A DNA stretch of 11,063 nucleotides from assembly GCA_050289385.1 (NCBI GenBank), contig JBNKFQ010000021.1, positions 1 through 11,063 on the forward strand. Reading direction: 5' to 3'. Under the pieces are notes generated by a model. That model was not told where the DNA came from. It was given only the letters and a program-made list of their open reading frames with translations, and made no database searches. The position numbers and the translations under genes were made by a program. The DNA comes from JBNKFQ01 sp050289385 (lineage in GTDB: Bacteria; Pseudomonadota; Gammaproteobacteria; Pseudomonadales; Porticoccaceae). Shown here piece by piece: positions 1 to 7,691 of the stretch (its first letter is position 1; each line of letters begins with the position of its first letter).

Positions 1-138
1 ATCGGTTGGGCGAAAGTAAAGTATCGCGATCAGGTTAATCTAGCCAAATAACACGGTTTTATACAGTGGCAAAAATGAGAGCTTGCCGAAAATTTATGCA
101 ACTCATTGATATTTAATAATTTTAATTTTCAGCAATAC

Positions 139-149
139 ACAACGTTGTC
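139..149. promoter_or_regulatory. LacI-family-like operator palindrome
   Basis: ACAACGTTGT at 139-148 is a perfect 10-bp palindrome with a central CG. Read on the minus strand with one more base it is GACAACGTTGT. This matches the general form of LacI-family operators, in which hinge helices insert at a central CpG step. It directly abuts the 149-173 palindrome and overlaps a TTGACA hexamer on the minus strand. The similarity is by eye only. A chance 10-bp palindrome is possible in this AT-rich stretch. Confidence 0.35.
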
Positions 150-173
150 AAAAATTGGTCCAACCAATTTTTG
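149..173. promoter_or_regulatory. GntR/FadR-type operator-like palindrome
   Basis: The 11-bp arms CAAAAATTGGT (149-159) and ACCAATTTTTG (163-173) are perfect inverted repeats around a 3-base centre. The core AATTGGTCCAACCAATT fits exactly the known PdhR consensus AATTGGTnnnACCAATT, and the TGGTnnnACCA core is shared by other FadR-subfamily GntR regulators. If it is an operator, it more likely serves a gene to the left of the window than the receptor gene, whose 3' end lies about 200 bases to the right. The alternative is an AT-rich bidirectional terminator hairpin with a 3-base loop, since A and T runs flank the core. Confidence 0.5.
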
Positions 174-230
174 GTTTTCGCTCGTTCGACTATTTTTATC
201 TCGATAATGTTCCAGATGTTAGTTAGATAG

Positions 231-265
231 AGGCTGCACGAAATCCACCTGGCCGAGTGCAGCCT
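231..265 (-). terminator. Possible terminator hairpin after the TonB receptor
   Basis: AGGCTGCAC (231-239) and GTGCAGCCT (257-265) form a perfect 9-bp GC-rich stem with a 17-base loop, about 105 bases past the receptor stop codon in the direction of transcription. No clear U run follows on the minus strand, so it is not a classical Rho-independent terminator. It may stabilise the 3' end of the mRNA or act with other factors. Confidence 0.35.
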
Positions 266-369
266 GTCAAATGCCCTGCAATATCTGTAATCTGTTTACC
301 ACAGGACTATAAACTGGATAAATGAAATGGGCGGAAGCCAAACAGATAATTCAGCTCCCGCTCGAATTG

Positions 370-2733
370 CTAGAATTCAACGCTAAAGTTAAATCCGAAC
401 GTACGTGGTTTCTGACGGGTATTCATTCTGAACTCTTCCCAAATAGTAAGATTGCCACGTTCATTGGCAAGGTTCTGACCAAAAATACCCAACGACATAT
501 TGTCATTCAAATCCCAGTTAATCAGGACGTTCATCACATCAATATCATCTGAGCGGCTCAGTGCGACAGATGCATAGGGGCGGTTGTCGTGGTGGACCAG
601 ATGGCCTCGCCGATTATAGTCAAGACGAATGAATCCCGGTATTCCAGCCATCTCAAAATTGTATTGAGCAGTCGTTGTATGGGCATAGCCAGGCACATGG
701 GACATGCGATTACCAACATCCAGAGGAGAATCCAGAATATTTTTTTCGACCAATTCAGTATCGGCATGGTAGCCATTGAATGCGAGCATAAAGTTTTCGG
801 TTACATACCACTCAATAAAGGTTTCAACGCCCAGCACTTCCGCAACACCGCCGTTTTGAGTATAAGCCGCACCAAAGGGGTCAATCGGGTTGCGTCCATA
901 TATCTGCATCCCGTCAATTTCCGAAAAGTAAACTGCAACATCGAAACGCAACTGACCATCAAACAGCATCGATTTGGTGCCTATTTCCGCATTCAGGGTT
1001 TCCTCGGCTTCAAATCCAGGCAAACCGTTGTTATTAACACCACCGCTGCGGTAACCCTCGCCAACACTGGCGTACAAATTTATATCGTCTGTAAGTGAAT
1101 ATCTTATAAACATTCGAGGAGTGAGAGCGGTAAATGTTCCACTATCACCCAGTTCCTTCTCCTGGTCGTCAGTAAAATATCGCAAGCCAATACCGGCTTC
1201 GATTTTGTCGGTTAAATAGCGACTGATTTCACCAAACACGGCTTTGGACGTACTGCGACTTTCCGTACCGCCATAGGGCCCAAAATGAGTCAGTTCATCA
1301 TCATTCGCGGCACCAACTGGCCCAACCATATAGTCAAAATCCAGAGTATAGCCGTACCTGGTATAGGCAGCACCCACCGTCCAGTCCCAGGTATCGCCGT
1401 TGGAGGCCAGTCGGGTTTCCTGGACAAAAATATCACCGCGCAAACCTGCATCAAGCGTAAAATCCTGCACACCGGGAACCCAAACCCCGCTGTACTCAAA
1501 AGATCTGCTGTCCTGCTCCATATAGCCGGTACTACTGATCAAACTCATGGGACCAAAATCGTATTCGACCAACAAATTGTACAGTTGGTAGTCACTTCTG
1601 TTTTTAGGATAGGTCGTCCAACCAAATGCCTGAGTGAAGGTACCGTCCACAGATTCACCGCTACCACCGTAGTTGCCTTTGCTGTCAAACGTGTTGACCA
1701 TCGCGGTAATGTCAAGATTATCGGTAGCGCGCCAAAGCATTTTGGCGCGGACATTAACAAGATTGGACGTGTTGATATCTTCGTTGCCAGCAGCAGGCTG
1801 GTCGATCCAGCCACCATTCTTGGCAAACGAACTGGCAATCCGCAGCCCAAGCTTGTCTTCTACCAGAGGAACATTAAGTACGCCTTTAATTTCTTCGGTT
1901 GGAGTGCCATCATCAACAAAGGAAACCGCCATATCGGCTTTGCCGCCAAAACGATCCAGCTCGGGTTGCCTGGTAATAAATCGTACAGTGCCACCAACTG
2001 ACCCTTGACCATACAACGTACCTTGCGGGCCTTTCAGGACCTCAACTCGTTCCAGATCATAAACACGCAAATCAATTGTCCCTGCGCGGCTTATTTGCAC
2101 AGGCATTTCATCCAGATAGACACCCACCATTGGCGAGTTACCTGCCTGCACACCCATACCACGCATATAAATATGCGTCTGGCTCTGGTTAGGCAGTTCA
2201 TTAACAGAAAATCCGGGTACTGCTAAAGATAGATCAGCCAAATTTTCGATTCGTCTGTTTTCCAGCTCCACCGCGTCGAGAGCCTGAATACTGATTGGCA
2301 CATCCAGAATGCTTTGCTCACGACGTTGTGAGGTAACAATAAGTTCTTCAATGACTTTTGGTTCTTTATCAGAGATTTTTGCACCTGATGCAGAATTTCC
2401 CGCACTCCCATCATTACCATGCTTCACCACCACCAAGTCATCTGACGCAAATTCGTACACCAAACCGGTATCTCTTAACAAGGTATCAAGTGCTTGACTG
2501 AGCGTGTATGTACCCCGAATCGATTGCAGATTTATATCTTCACCAACTGACTTGTCCATCATTATCTGGACACTGGTTTTTTTTGCCAGTTGCATCAGGG
2601 CTATACCCGCTGCCTGACTGGAAATATCGACATTAAACTGAGGGTTTTCTGCCTGTGATGCAGCAGACCCCGACACTGCGATTATTGACGTAATGCTCAC
2701 TGCCAAATAGTGACGCCTGAAAAAATCGGCCAT
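370..2733 (-). CDS. TonB-dependent receptor with STN signalling domain
   Basis: This is a 787-residue outer-membrane active-transport receptor that also acts as a signal transducer. Residues 1-28 look like a signal peptide ending ...SAASQA. Residues about 33-103 form an STN (secretin/TonB short N-terminal) domain, the part of FecA-type receptors that contacts the anti-sigma factor. A TonB-box-like EELIVTSQ lies at 129-136, followed by the plug (VPISIQAL, then VEVLKGPQGTLYGQGSVGG) and a beta barrel ending in an aromatic residue (FSVEF). The ATG has a strong Shine-Dalgarno sequence (GAGGTG at 2739-2744). The gene lies 118 bases downstream of the FecR-type gene and follows the sigma gene, the usual order for cell-surface signalling. 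Plug motifs resemble the broad receptor class common in sphingomonads and marine gammaproteobacteria. The ligand is not predictable: iron chelates, sugars or other nutrients are all possible. Confidence 0.93.
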   Translation of the reverse strand: MADFFRRHYLAVSITSIIAVSGSAASQAENPQFNVDISSQAAGIALMQLAKKTSVQIMMDKSVGEDINLQSIRGTYTLSQALDTLLRDTGLVYEFASDDLVVVKHGNDGSAGNSASGAKISDKEPKVIEELIVTSQRREQSILDVPISIQALDAVELENRRIENLADLSLAVPGFSVNELPNQSQTHIYMRGMGVQAGNSPMVGVYLDEMPVQISRAGTIDLRVYDLERVEVLKGPQGTLYGQGSVGGTVRFITRQPELDRFGGKADMAVSFVDDGTPTEEIKGVLNVPLVEDKLGLRIASSFAKNGGWIDQPAAGNEDINTSNLVNVRAKMLWRATDNLDITAMVNTFDSKGNYGGSGESVDGTFTQAFGWTTYPKNRSDYQLYNLLVEYDFGPMSLISSTGYMEQDSRSFEYSGVWVPGVQDFTLDAGLRGDIFVQETRLASNGDTWDWTVGAAYTRYGYTLDFDYMVGPVGAANDDELTHFGPYGGTESRSTSKAVFGEISRYLTDKIEAGIGLRYFTDDQEKELGDSGTFTALTPRMFIRYSLTDDINLYASVGEGYRSGGVNNNGLPGFEAEETLNAEIGTKSMLFDGQLRFDVAVYFSEIDGMQIYGRNPIDPFGAAYTQNGGVAEVLGVETFIEWYVTENFMLAFNGYHADTELVEKNILDSPLDVGNRMSHVPGYAHTTTAQYNFEMAGIPGFIRLDYNRRGHLVHHDNRPYASVALSRSDDIDVMNVLINWDLNDNMSLGIFGQNLANERGNLTIWEEFRMNTRQKPRTFGFNFSVEF

Positions 2734-2851
2734 GTTCCCACCTCTTTTCTATTAAACTCAAATAGTTCGATTATTTCATCATCGGAAATTACCTTTGATG
2801 ACTTATCACTGACACGCGTCAAAACAGCATAACCCTACGAGAAGACAAAAA

Positions 2852-3937
2852 TTAATTTCGCCCGGTCACAACAATTCGATCAAAGTGGTGACTGACTTTG
2901 ACGGGCAAGGTGCTTTCCAGCCCAGCGAGCGTAGACGTCAGGTGTCCCACACGCAATACAGAATAAATTTCCAAATTCATAATATCGGCGTCCTCAATCA
3001 GGATTTTTTTGGCGCTGTAACGATTGAGTTCCTGTATCACCCTGTAAAGTGGTGTCCCTTCAAATTCGATAATGCCGTCGCGCCAGCCTTGCAGTTTATC
3101 TATATTGCGAGGTGCATAACTGGAAAGTCGATCGTGAGCGACATCAAATTCAGCAACCCAACCCGCCGTTAGCCGATATTGGCCTGGTGACTGGATATTA
3201 ATCATTTCATCTTGAGAACTCACAGTGTTCAATTCTGACGCTTTAACTTCAGATAACACTGGAGCAGTAATATCTGCCGTTTCATCCTGTTGATGAATGG
3301 CTACGGTGCCCTGCAGCACGGCTACCGAAAACTGTTCCGGCGCTTTGCGAATATTGAACTGAGTGCCAAGTACACTGACTGAATGCAACCCGACATTGAC
3401 GCCAAATGGTCGTTCCGGATCTGATGCAATATCAAAAAACGCTTCACCTCGCACCAATAAAATACGGCGATGTTCGGCGGTTATATCAACCATTATTTCG
3501 GTACCGGTATTCAGGGTAACAATACTGCCTTCGCCAAGTTCCACCTTTTTTTGCTCGCCGATACGAGTGACGTAACGCAGAACCTGAGTATCGGCATCGG
3601 ATTGATCTTGTTGATTGAGGTAAACACCAGTTACCACTGTCACCATTAACAAAACACTCGCCGCAATTGCCACGCCTGGCCAAAATCGGCCGGTGCGACT
3701 TTCGGATTCTGCCTGAATCGGGGAATCCATCAACGCGGCCACTTGTGGGTCATCAGCCAACGACTCGATATCGGCCAGTAACTCTGCCGTACCGAAAAAT
3801 TCTGCCTGATATTCCGGATTGGGAGAACGCCAGCCATTTACATGTTTCACATCATGAGCAGTCAATTTGCCACCAAAAAGTCGCATTATGTTGCGGGCGG
3901 CGCGATAGCGCGTGAAATGTTGTGAAATAGGGTTCAT
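2852..3937 (-). CDS. FecR-family transmembrane anti-sigma factor
   Basis: This 361-residue inner-membrane regulator should hold the adjacent sigma factor and receive the signal from the receptor STN domain in the periplasm. The cytoplasmic N-terminus (about 10-70) has the form of the FecR N-terminal (DUF4880-like) domain, including GWRSPNPEYQAEFF. One membrane segment spans about 85-107. The FecR domain lies at about 122-216 (VELGEGSIVTLNTGTEI, then RGEAFFDI). An STN-like C-terminal part lies at about 290-358. The motif VLGTQFNIR contains Gly191-Thr192, the Gly-Thr pair at which related anti-sigma factors such as FoxR are known to self-cleave. The start codon overlaps the sigma stop by four bases (ATGA, 3934-3937), so translation is probably coupled. 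An AGGAGG-like Shine-Dalgarno lies inside the sigma gene end (about 3944-3950). Confidence 0.93.
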   Translation of the reverse strand: MNPISQHFTRYRAARNIMRLFGGKLTAHDVKHVNGWRSPNPEYQAEFFGTAELLADIESLADDPQVAALMDSPIQAESESRTGRFWPGVAIAASVLLMVTVVTGVYLNQQDQSDADTQVLRYVTRIGEQKKVELGEGSIVTLNTGTEIMVDITAEHRRILLVRGEAFFDIASDPERPFGVNVGLHSVSVLGTQFNIRKAPEQFSVAVLQGTVAIHQQDETADITAPVLSEVKASELNTVSSQDEMINIQSPGQYRLTAGWVAEFDVAHDRLSSYAPRNIDKLQGWRDGIIEFEGTPLYRVIQELNRYSAKKILIEDADIMNLEIYSVLRVGHLTSTLAGLESTLPVKVSHHFDRIVVTGRN

Positions 3938-4530
3938 TGCTGCCCTCCTTCCGTACCTTTGGCTCGCTCAATCTGGTCTGACCGGGTGGCATTGCGCAGC
4001 TCGATCAAGGCGCGGGTTATGTACTTTTCAATAACTTTGACCGACAAGCCCATATCTTGGGCAATGTCCTTGTAGCTCATATGCCTGAAACGACTCAGGG
4101 TGAAGGCTCTCGCCCAGGCAGGCGGCAGGTTCAAAATAGCCTGTTTGACAACACTCAATTCCTGGCGAGCCACTAAAATGGCTTCCGGACTGACTTCCAG
4201 GTGAGTCTCACCCGCCTGTTCCCGCTCGGCGTCCTGGTGATGCCGGCGTACTGCCTTGCGACGTTCCTGGTCAACTATCAAATTGTTAGCCGTGGTAAAA
4301 ATAAATGAACGACTGTCGCTGCGTTCCCGAGCCAGGCGCGAAGACAGGTCATCAAGCCGAGCCAGGCGCACAAAAACCTCTTGTAGCAGGTCGTCAGCCT
4401 CTGCTTCGCTTTTCACCCGATTGCACAAAAAGGCCCGCAGGGCAGACCCGTGGACCTTGAACAGCCGTTCCAATACCTGTTCACGGGTCTCCCGCTGGCG
4501 TTCGTTGAGTTCTACCACGTTGTTTTTCAT
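3934..4530 (-). CDS. ECF RNA polymerase sigma factor, FecI type
   Basis: This extracytoplasmic-function sigma factor should direct RNA polymerase to the promoter of the linked TonB receptor. With the start used here it has 198 residues, normal for the FecI group. Sigma region 2 lies at about 20-90, with ADDLLQEVFVRLARL in region 2.2 and FIFTTANNLIVDQERR further on. Sigma region 4 lies at about 125-178, with a helix-turn-helix at MSYKDIAQDMGLSVKVIEKYITRAL (read 151-175). The same frame is open upstream to a GTG at 4638, but the extra residues are unlike the family. The two neighbouring ATG codons at 4533 and 4530 are therefore preferred, although neither has an evident Shine-Dalgarno. A TATAGT hexamer on the minus strand (4552-4557) could be a -10, without a convincing -35. 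No Fur box is seen upstream. Confidence 0.9.
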   Translation of the reverse strand: MKNNVVELNERQRETREQVLERLFKVHGSALRAFLCNRVKSEAEADDLLQEVFVRLARLDDLSSRLARERSDSRSFIFTTANNLIVDQERRKAVRRHHQDAEREQAGETHLEVSPEAILVARQELSVVKQAILNLPPAWARAFTLSRFRHMSYKDIAQDMGLSVKVIEKYITRALIELRNATRSDQIERAKGTEGGQQ

Positions 4531-4680
4531 CATATGTTGTATGCAACAATGACTATAGCCAATCGACAGCGCAGGACGCACACAACCCTTTGTGCCATAC
4601 GACCTGCGGGAACTTTCAGCGATCTGTACAACTGTCACGCATCAGAAGATGATGACCCTACGGATCAGGTGAAAATAATC

Positions 4681-4704
4681 AGTTGGAAGTTGGAAGTTGG
4701 AAGT
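4681..4704. repeat. Heptamer tandem repeat next to terminator
   Basis: AGTTGGA occurs three times in a row (4681-4701) followed by a partial AGT. It sits between the FecI-type gene and the terminator after piuC. Short repeats of this heptamer type occur in intergenic regions of some marine gammaproteobacteria (from general memory). A single related unit precedes the other terminator at 10806-10835. Confidence 0.75.
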
Positions 4705-4715
4705 GAGCCATAAAT

Positions 4716-4748
4716 AAAAAGCCGAAGCCCACAAGGCTCCGGCTTTTT
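4716..4748 (-). terminator. Rho-independent terminator after piuC
   Basis: AAAAAGCCGAAGCC (4716-4729) pairs with GGCTCCGGCTTTTT (4735-4748) across a 5-base loop. Thirteen of 14 positions are complementary. On the minus strand the hairpin is followed by TTTTTATTTATGG, so it ends the piuB-fiu-piuC transcript 28 bases after the piuC stop. The plus strand also ends in TTTTT, so it can work in both directions. It insulates the sigma operon from the iron operon. Confidence 0.88.
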
Positions 4749-4776
4749 GGTAGTACCAGCTGGGAAAGCGAGAACT

Positions 4777-5454
4777 TCAGGGCTCTGCCCAGCGGCGTAA
4801 CAGATTGTGGTAGATGCCAGTTTGCGCGATGATGGCATCGTGATCACCCAGCTCCCGGCGCAGCCGGTGAATCGACATATCCAGGTCGAACAGCAACGTG
4901 CGCTGGCCATCGTCGCGCACCAGGCTTTGAATCCAAAAGAACGAACTGATACGTGCCCCTCGGGTAACCGGTGTTACCCGGTGCAGGCTGGTTGCAGGGT
5001 ACAAAACCAGGCTCCCCGCGGAGAGCTTGATTTTGTGGGCACCATACGTATCGTCGATCAACAGTTCACCCCCTTCGTACTCATCGGGTTCCGACAAAAA
5101 CAAGGTGGCAGAAAGATCGGTTCGAATCTGGCCGCTGCCCGGCAAACCGCGTATCGCATTGTCCACATGATTGTCGAAACGCCCGCCGCCCTCGTAGCGA
5201 TTGAACAACGGCGGGAACAAGCGCTGCGGCAATGCTGCCGAGGTAAACAGGGGCAATTGCGTTAGCGCTGACAAAATGGTCCGGCCCTGTTCCCGGGCAA
5301 TCGGATGGTCATCGGGCAGCTGCGTGTTGAACTTGGCCTGAGCCGATTGGTGGCCCGCTGTAACCCGGCCATCGACCCACTCGGCAGACAGTAGTGCCGC
5401 CTTCATAGCAGCGGCCTGCTGTTTGCTCAATACGTCTGGAATTTCCAGTAACAT
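4777..5454 (-). CDS. piuC: PKHD-type Fe(II)/2-oxoglutarate hydroxylase (PiuC/YbiX)
   Basis: This is a 225-residue cytoplasmic-type dioxygenase of the PiuC/YbiX family, close to the usual length. It should use Fe(II), O2 and 2-oxoglutarate to hydroxylate a substrate that has not been settled for this family; a role linked to catecholate siderophore use is inferred from context. The metal ligands are His96 and Asp98 in DNHVDNA and His158 in SLHRVTPV. Arg168, ten residues after His158 in RGARIS, is the likely 2-oxoglutarate carboxylate anchor. The prolyl-4-hydroxylase-like fold fits ATLFLSEPDEYEGGEL. The start lies 9 bases after the stop of the receptor gene, with an AGGG Shine-Dalgarno overlapping that stop, so it is the third gene of the operon. 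In Escherichia coli the same pair occurs as fiu-ybiX. Confidence 0.95.
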   Translation of the reverse strand: MLLEIPDVLSKQQAAAMKAALLSAEWVDGRVTAGHQSAQAKFNTQLPDDHPIAREQGRTILSALTQLPLFTSAALPQRLFPPLFNRYEGGGRFDNHVDNAIRGLPGSGQIRTDLSATLFLSEPDEYEGGELLIDDTYGAHKIKLSAGSLVLYPATSLHRVTPVTRGARISSFFWIQSLVRDDGQRTLLFDLDMSIHRLRRELGDHDAIIAQTGIYHNLLRRWAEP

Positions 5455-5463
5455 GGCTCTGCC

Positions 5464-7644
5464 CTAAAATCTGAACGTAGAACTTAATAATGCAACGCGC
5501 GCCATGCCCGGAATAAAGTGGCCGCCCCCAACATAGTCGATAAAGTCTTCGTCGAGAACGTTTTGCACGTTCAACCGGAAACTGAGCCTATCGCTTACGG
5601 TATAACTTGCCGACAGCTCGCAGGTCCAATACGACGGTGCGACCCGTGTATTGGGTACGCGATTAAAACGATCATCAACAAATTGCGCACCCAAGCCAAG
5701 CTGCAAGTTTTCGTCAACCTGATATGTGCTCCACCAATTGAACGAATGCTGTGGTGAGTTTGCTAATGCATGGCCTATTTCAGATGGGTTTTTGCTTTCC
5801 GTAACTTCAGTATCCAGATATGTGTACCCTGCATAAATATTCAATCGCTCCAGTAAATGGCCAGAGATACCCGCTTCGAACCCTTGCACGAGCTGCTCAC
5901 CTTCCAGTACCAGCAAATCATTGGGGTCGTCGAGGTCTTGAGTACGCGCATTGGTTTTTTCCGTGCGGAATATAGCAGCGCTCACAAACAGTTGGCGGTT
6001 CATCAGCTCCCATTTGGTGCCCAGCTCAATCGTGGTGTTTTCTTCCGGGTCCAGATCGGCGATACCGGGTCTCCGCGAGCTGGTTGAAATCGACAAGGCC
6101 TCTGCAGTGGGGTTAAAGGAGGTGCCGTAGCCAAAATAAACAGAACCTTCTTTAACCGGCTTAAACACAATTCCGGCACGGTAACTCAGCATAGTGTCGG
6201 CCCGCTCCATCCGCGGTGACCCATCGGGGGTATATTCCAGGTCGAAGCGATCCCAACGCAGGCTGCCATTTATTTGCCACCGCTCATTCAATTGCACCGA
6301 ATCCGAGATATAAGCTGCAACCGATGTGGAATCGGCAACACTTGCCGTGCCGGTGCGTTGATAGTTTTCGAGATACGGATCATGAGGGTTGGGGTTGTAC
6401 AAATCAGTGGCAGGTGAATCCGACCCCGTTAATTCCTGTGTGTGCCGCTTTTCGCCCTCCAGGGTGAACTCGGCTCCCACCAATACACGGTGCTCCCGGG
6501 CGCCGCCAAAATCCATTACCAGATTGGTTTGGTTGCTGATAATGTCATCTTCCTGGTCGCGATACTTTTCGTCGCTGCGCCGAATATCTGTACTGTCGGT
6601 ATTTGCGAACCGTGGCGCGGTAACCATCGAATCGCGGTCGGTAATGCCGTAGCGGGTGGTATTGCTCAGACTCATATTGTCCGCGATGCGATGGTTGATG
6701 TTGACGGTAGCCATGGTCGTACCGACCTCTTCGAAATCCCGCGCCAGCAAACCATACCAGTTGTTAGAATCGACAGGAGCCGGCTGGTCTGCGTAGTCAG
6801 CGAGCGGCACATTACTGGCTGGCACCCAGGGGATGCCGTAGTCCGGCACATTGTCTTGCTGAAGATGAAACAGACTCAAGGTAACCCGGGTGTCGGAATC
6901 AAGACCGAATGCGATCGAAGGCGCAATCCCCCAACGCTCGTTTTTAACCTCATCCCGCCCGGCAATGCCCTGGTTGTGGTACATGAGGTTGAGCCTGGTG
7001 GCGGCGCCGTCGATGCTGTCTATGCGCTGGTTGGTATCCAGTGTCAATCGACTGAAGCTATCGCTTCCCAGGGCAAAGTTTGCCTGGGTATTATCCTCCA
7101 GCGAAGGCGACTTGCTGACCAGGTTGATGGATCCACCTGTCGAACCGCGACCGGAATAATCCGAAGACGGCCCCTTGACCACTTCGACCTGCTCCAGATT
7201 GAAGGGGTCACGGGTATAGCCGCCAAAATCGCGGACGCCGTCGACAAAAATATCTGTCCTCGCGCTGTGCCCGCGAATTGAAAGCTGGTCACCCGGCGGT
7301 GTACCGCCCTCACCGGCCTGCATACTGATACCGGACACATTGCGGAGCACATCTCGCAAAGTGGTTGCGGCTCGCTGCTCTATCAGATCTTCGGAAATAA
7401 CATTGACCGTTTGAGCAGTATCCAGCAATGGCCGGGTAAATTTGTCTGACGATGGGTTGCGCACCTCTTTTGCGGCAACCACACCTATCGTCTCGATATC
7501 TTGTTCAGAACGCTTTTGCGCAGCAGATACATCTAAAGAGGCCATTAGCCCGGCGGCAATCGCCACCGCAAGAGGTGCGGGCTTGAAGTGCGCCACTGGG
7601 CGCAGCTTGCCCGAGTGTTCGGGTAATTTAAAAAGCGTGTTCAT
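5464..7644 (-). CDS. fiu: TonB-dependent siderophore receptor (Fiu/PiuA-like)
   Basis: This 726-residue outer-membrane receptor probably imports ferric catecholate siderophores or their breakdown products. A signal sequence covers about 1-42 with a hydrophobic core (PLAVAIAAGLMASL). There is no STN domain, unlike the other receptor in this window, so it is a plain transporter. A TonB box (ETIGVVA) lies at about 51-57. The plug follows, with TVNVISEDLI, LRDVLRNVSGI, RGHSARTDIFVDGVRD and VEVVKGPSSDYSGRGSTGG, typical of siderophore receptors. The barrel ends in a terminal Phe (SSTFRF). It sits 47 bases downstream of piuB and 9 bases upstream of piuC. The Fiu/PiuA assignment rests on motif similarity together with the adjoining piuC. 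The exact siderophore is inferred. Control should come from the Fur box upstream of piuB. Confidence 0.92.
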   Translation of the reverse strand: MNTLFKLPEHSGKLRPVAHFKPAPLAVAIAAGLMASLDVSAAQKRSEQDIETIGVVAAKEVRNPSSDKFTRPLLDTAQTVNVISEDLIEQRAATTLRDVLRNVSGISMQAGEGGTPPGDQLSIRGHSARTDIFVDGVRDFGGYTRDPFNLEQVEVVKGPSSDYSGRGSTGGSINLVSKSPSLEDNTQANFALGSDSFSRLTLDTNQRIDSIDGAATRLNLMYHNQGIAGRDEVKNERWGIAPSIAFGLDSDTRVTLSLFHLQQDNVPDYGIPWVPASNVPLADYADQPAPVDSNNWYGLLARDFEEVGTTMATVNINHRIADNMSLSNTTRYGITDRDSMVTAPRFANTDSTDIRRSDEKYRDQEDDIISNQTNLVMDFGGAREHRVLVGAEFTLEGEKRHTQELTGSDSPATDLYNPNPHDPYLENYQRTGTASVADSTSVAAYISDSVQLNERWQINGSLRWDRFDLEYTPDGSPRMERADTMLSYRAGIVFKPVKEGSVYFGYGTSFNPTAEALSISTSSRRPGIADLDPEENTTIELGTKWELMNRQLFVSAAIFRTEKTNARTQDLDDPNDLLVLEGEQLVQGFEAGISGHLLERLNIYAGYTYLDTEVTESKNPSEIGHALANSPQHSFNWWSTYQVDENLQLGLGAQFVDDRFNRVPNTRVAPSYWTCELSASYTVSDRLSFRLNVQNVLDEDFIDYVGGGHFIPGMARVALLSSTFRF

Positions 7645-7691
7645 GCGTTATTTCCCTTTATCGAGAGGTTGTTTAAAACGTGGTAAAAAAA

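Larger units (their letters stand above)
1..369. other. Intergenic region left of the TonB receptor
   Basis: No convincing gene is seen here. The stretch is AT-rich, especially around 100-180. It contains two adjacent palindromes at 139-173, listed separately, and a GC-rich hairpin at 231-265 just past the receptor stop codon. A 16-codon open frame on the plus strand ends in TAA at 49-51. It could be the tail of a gene entering from the left, but it is too short to support. A TTGACA-like -35 (minus strand, 145-150) overlaps the palindromes and points left, but no good -10 follows it. Confidence 0.6.

Noticed and set aside
1..51. Possible C-terminal tail of a plus-strand gene (16 codons ending in TAA)
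   Set aside because: Sixteen open codons are expected by chance and the residues match no family I recognise. The leftward -35-like hexamer nearby argues for a different arrangement.
322..552. 76-codon plus-strand open frame
   Set aside because: It lies almost wholly antisense to the well-supported TonB receptor C-terminus and has no recognisable domain or ribosome site.
1285..2001. 238-codon plus-strand open frame inside the first TonB receptor
   Set aside because: It is antisense to the plug and barrel of an intact receptor and its residue make-up is that of a shadow frame.
2760..2810. TCATC/GATGA inverted pair upstream of the first TonB receptor as an operator
   Set aside because: The arms are only about five bases and fit no known regulator consensus. 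It could easily be chance.
6442..7281. 279-codon plus-strand open frame inside the siderophore receptor
   Set aside because: It is antisense to conserved receptor motifs. GC-rich codons of the real gene keep the opposite frame open.
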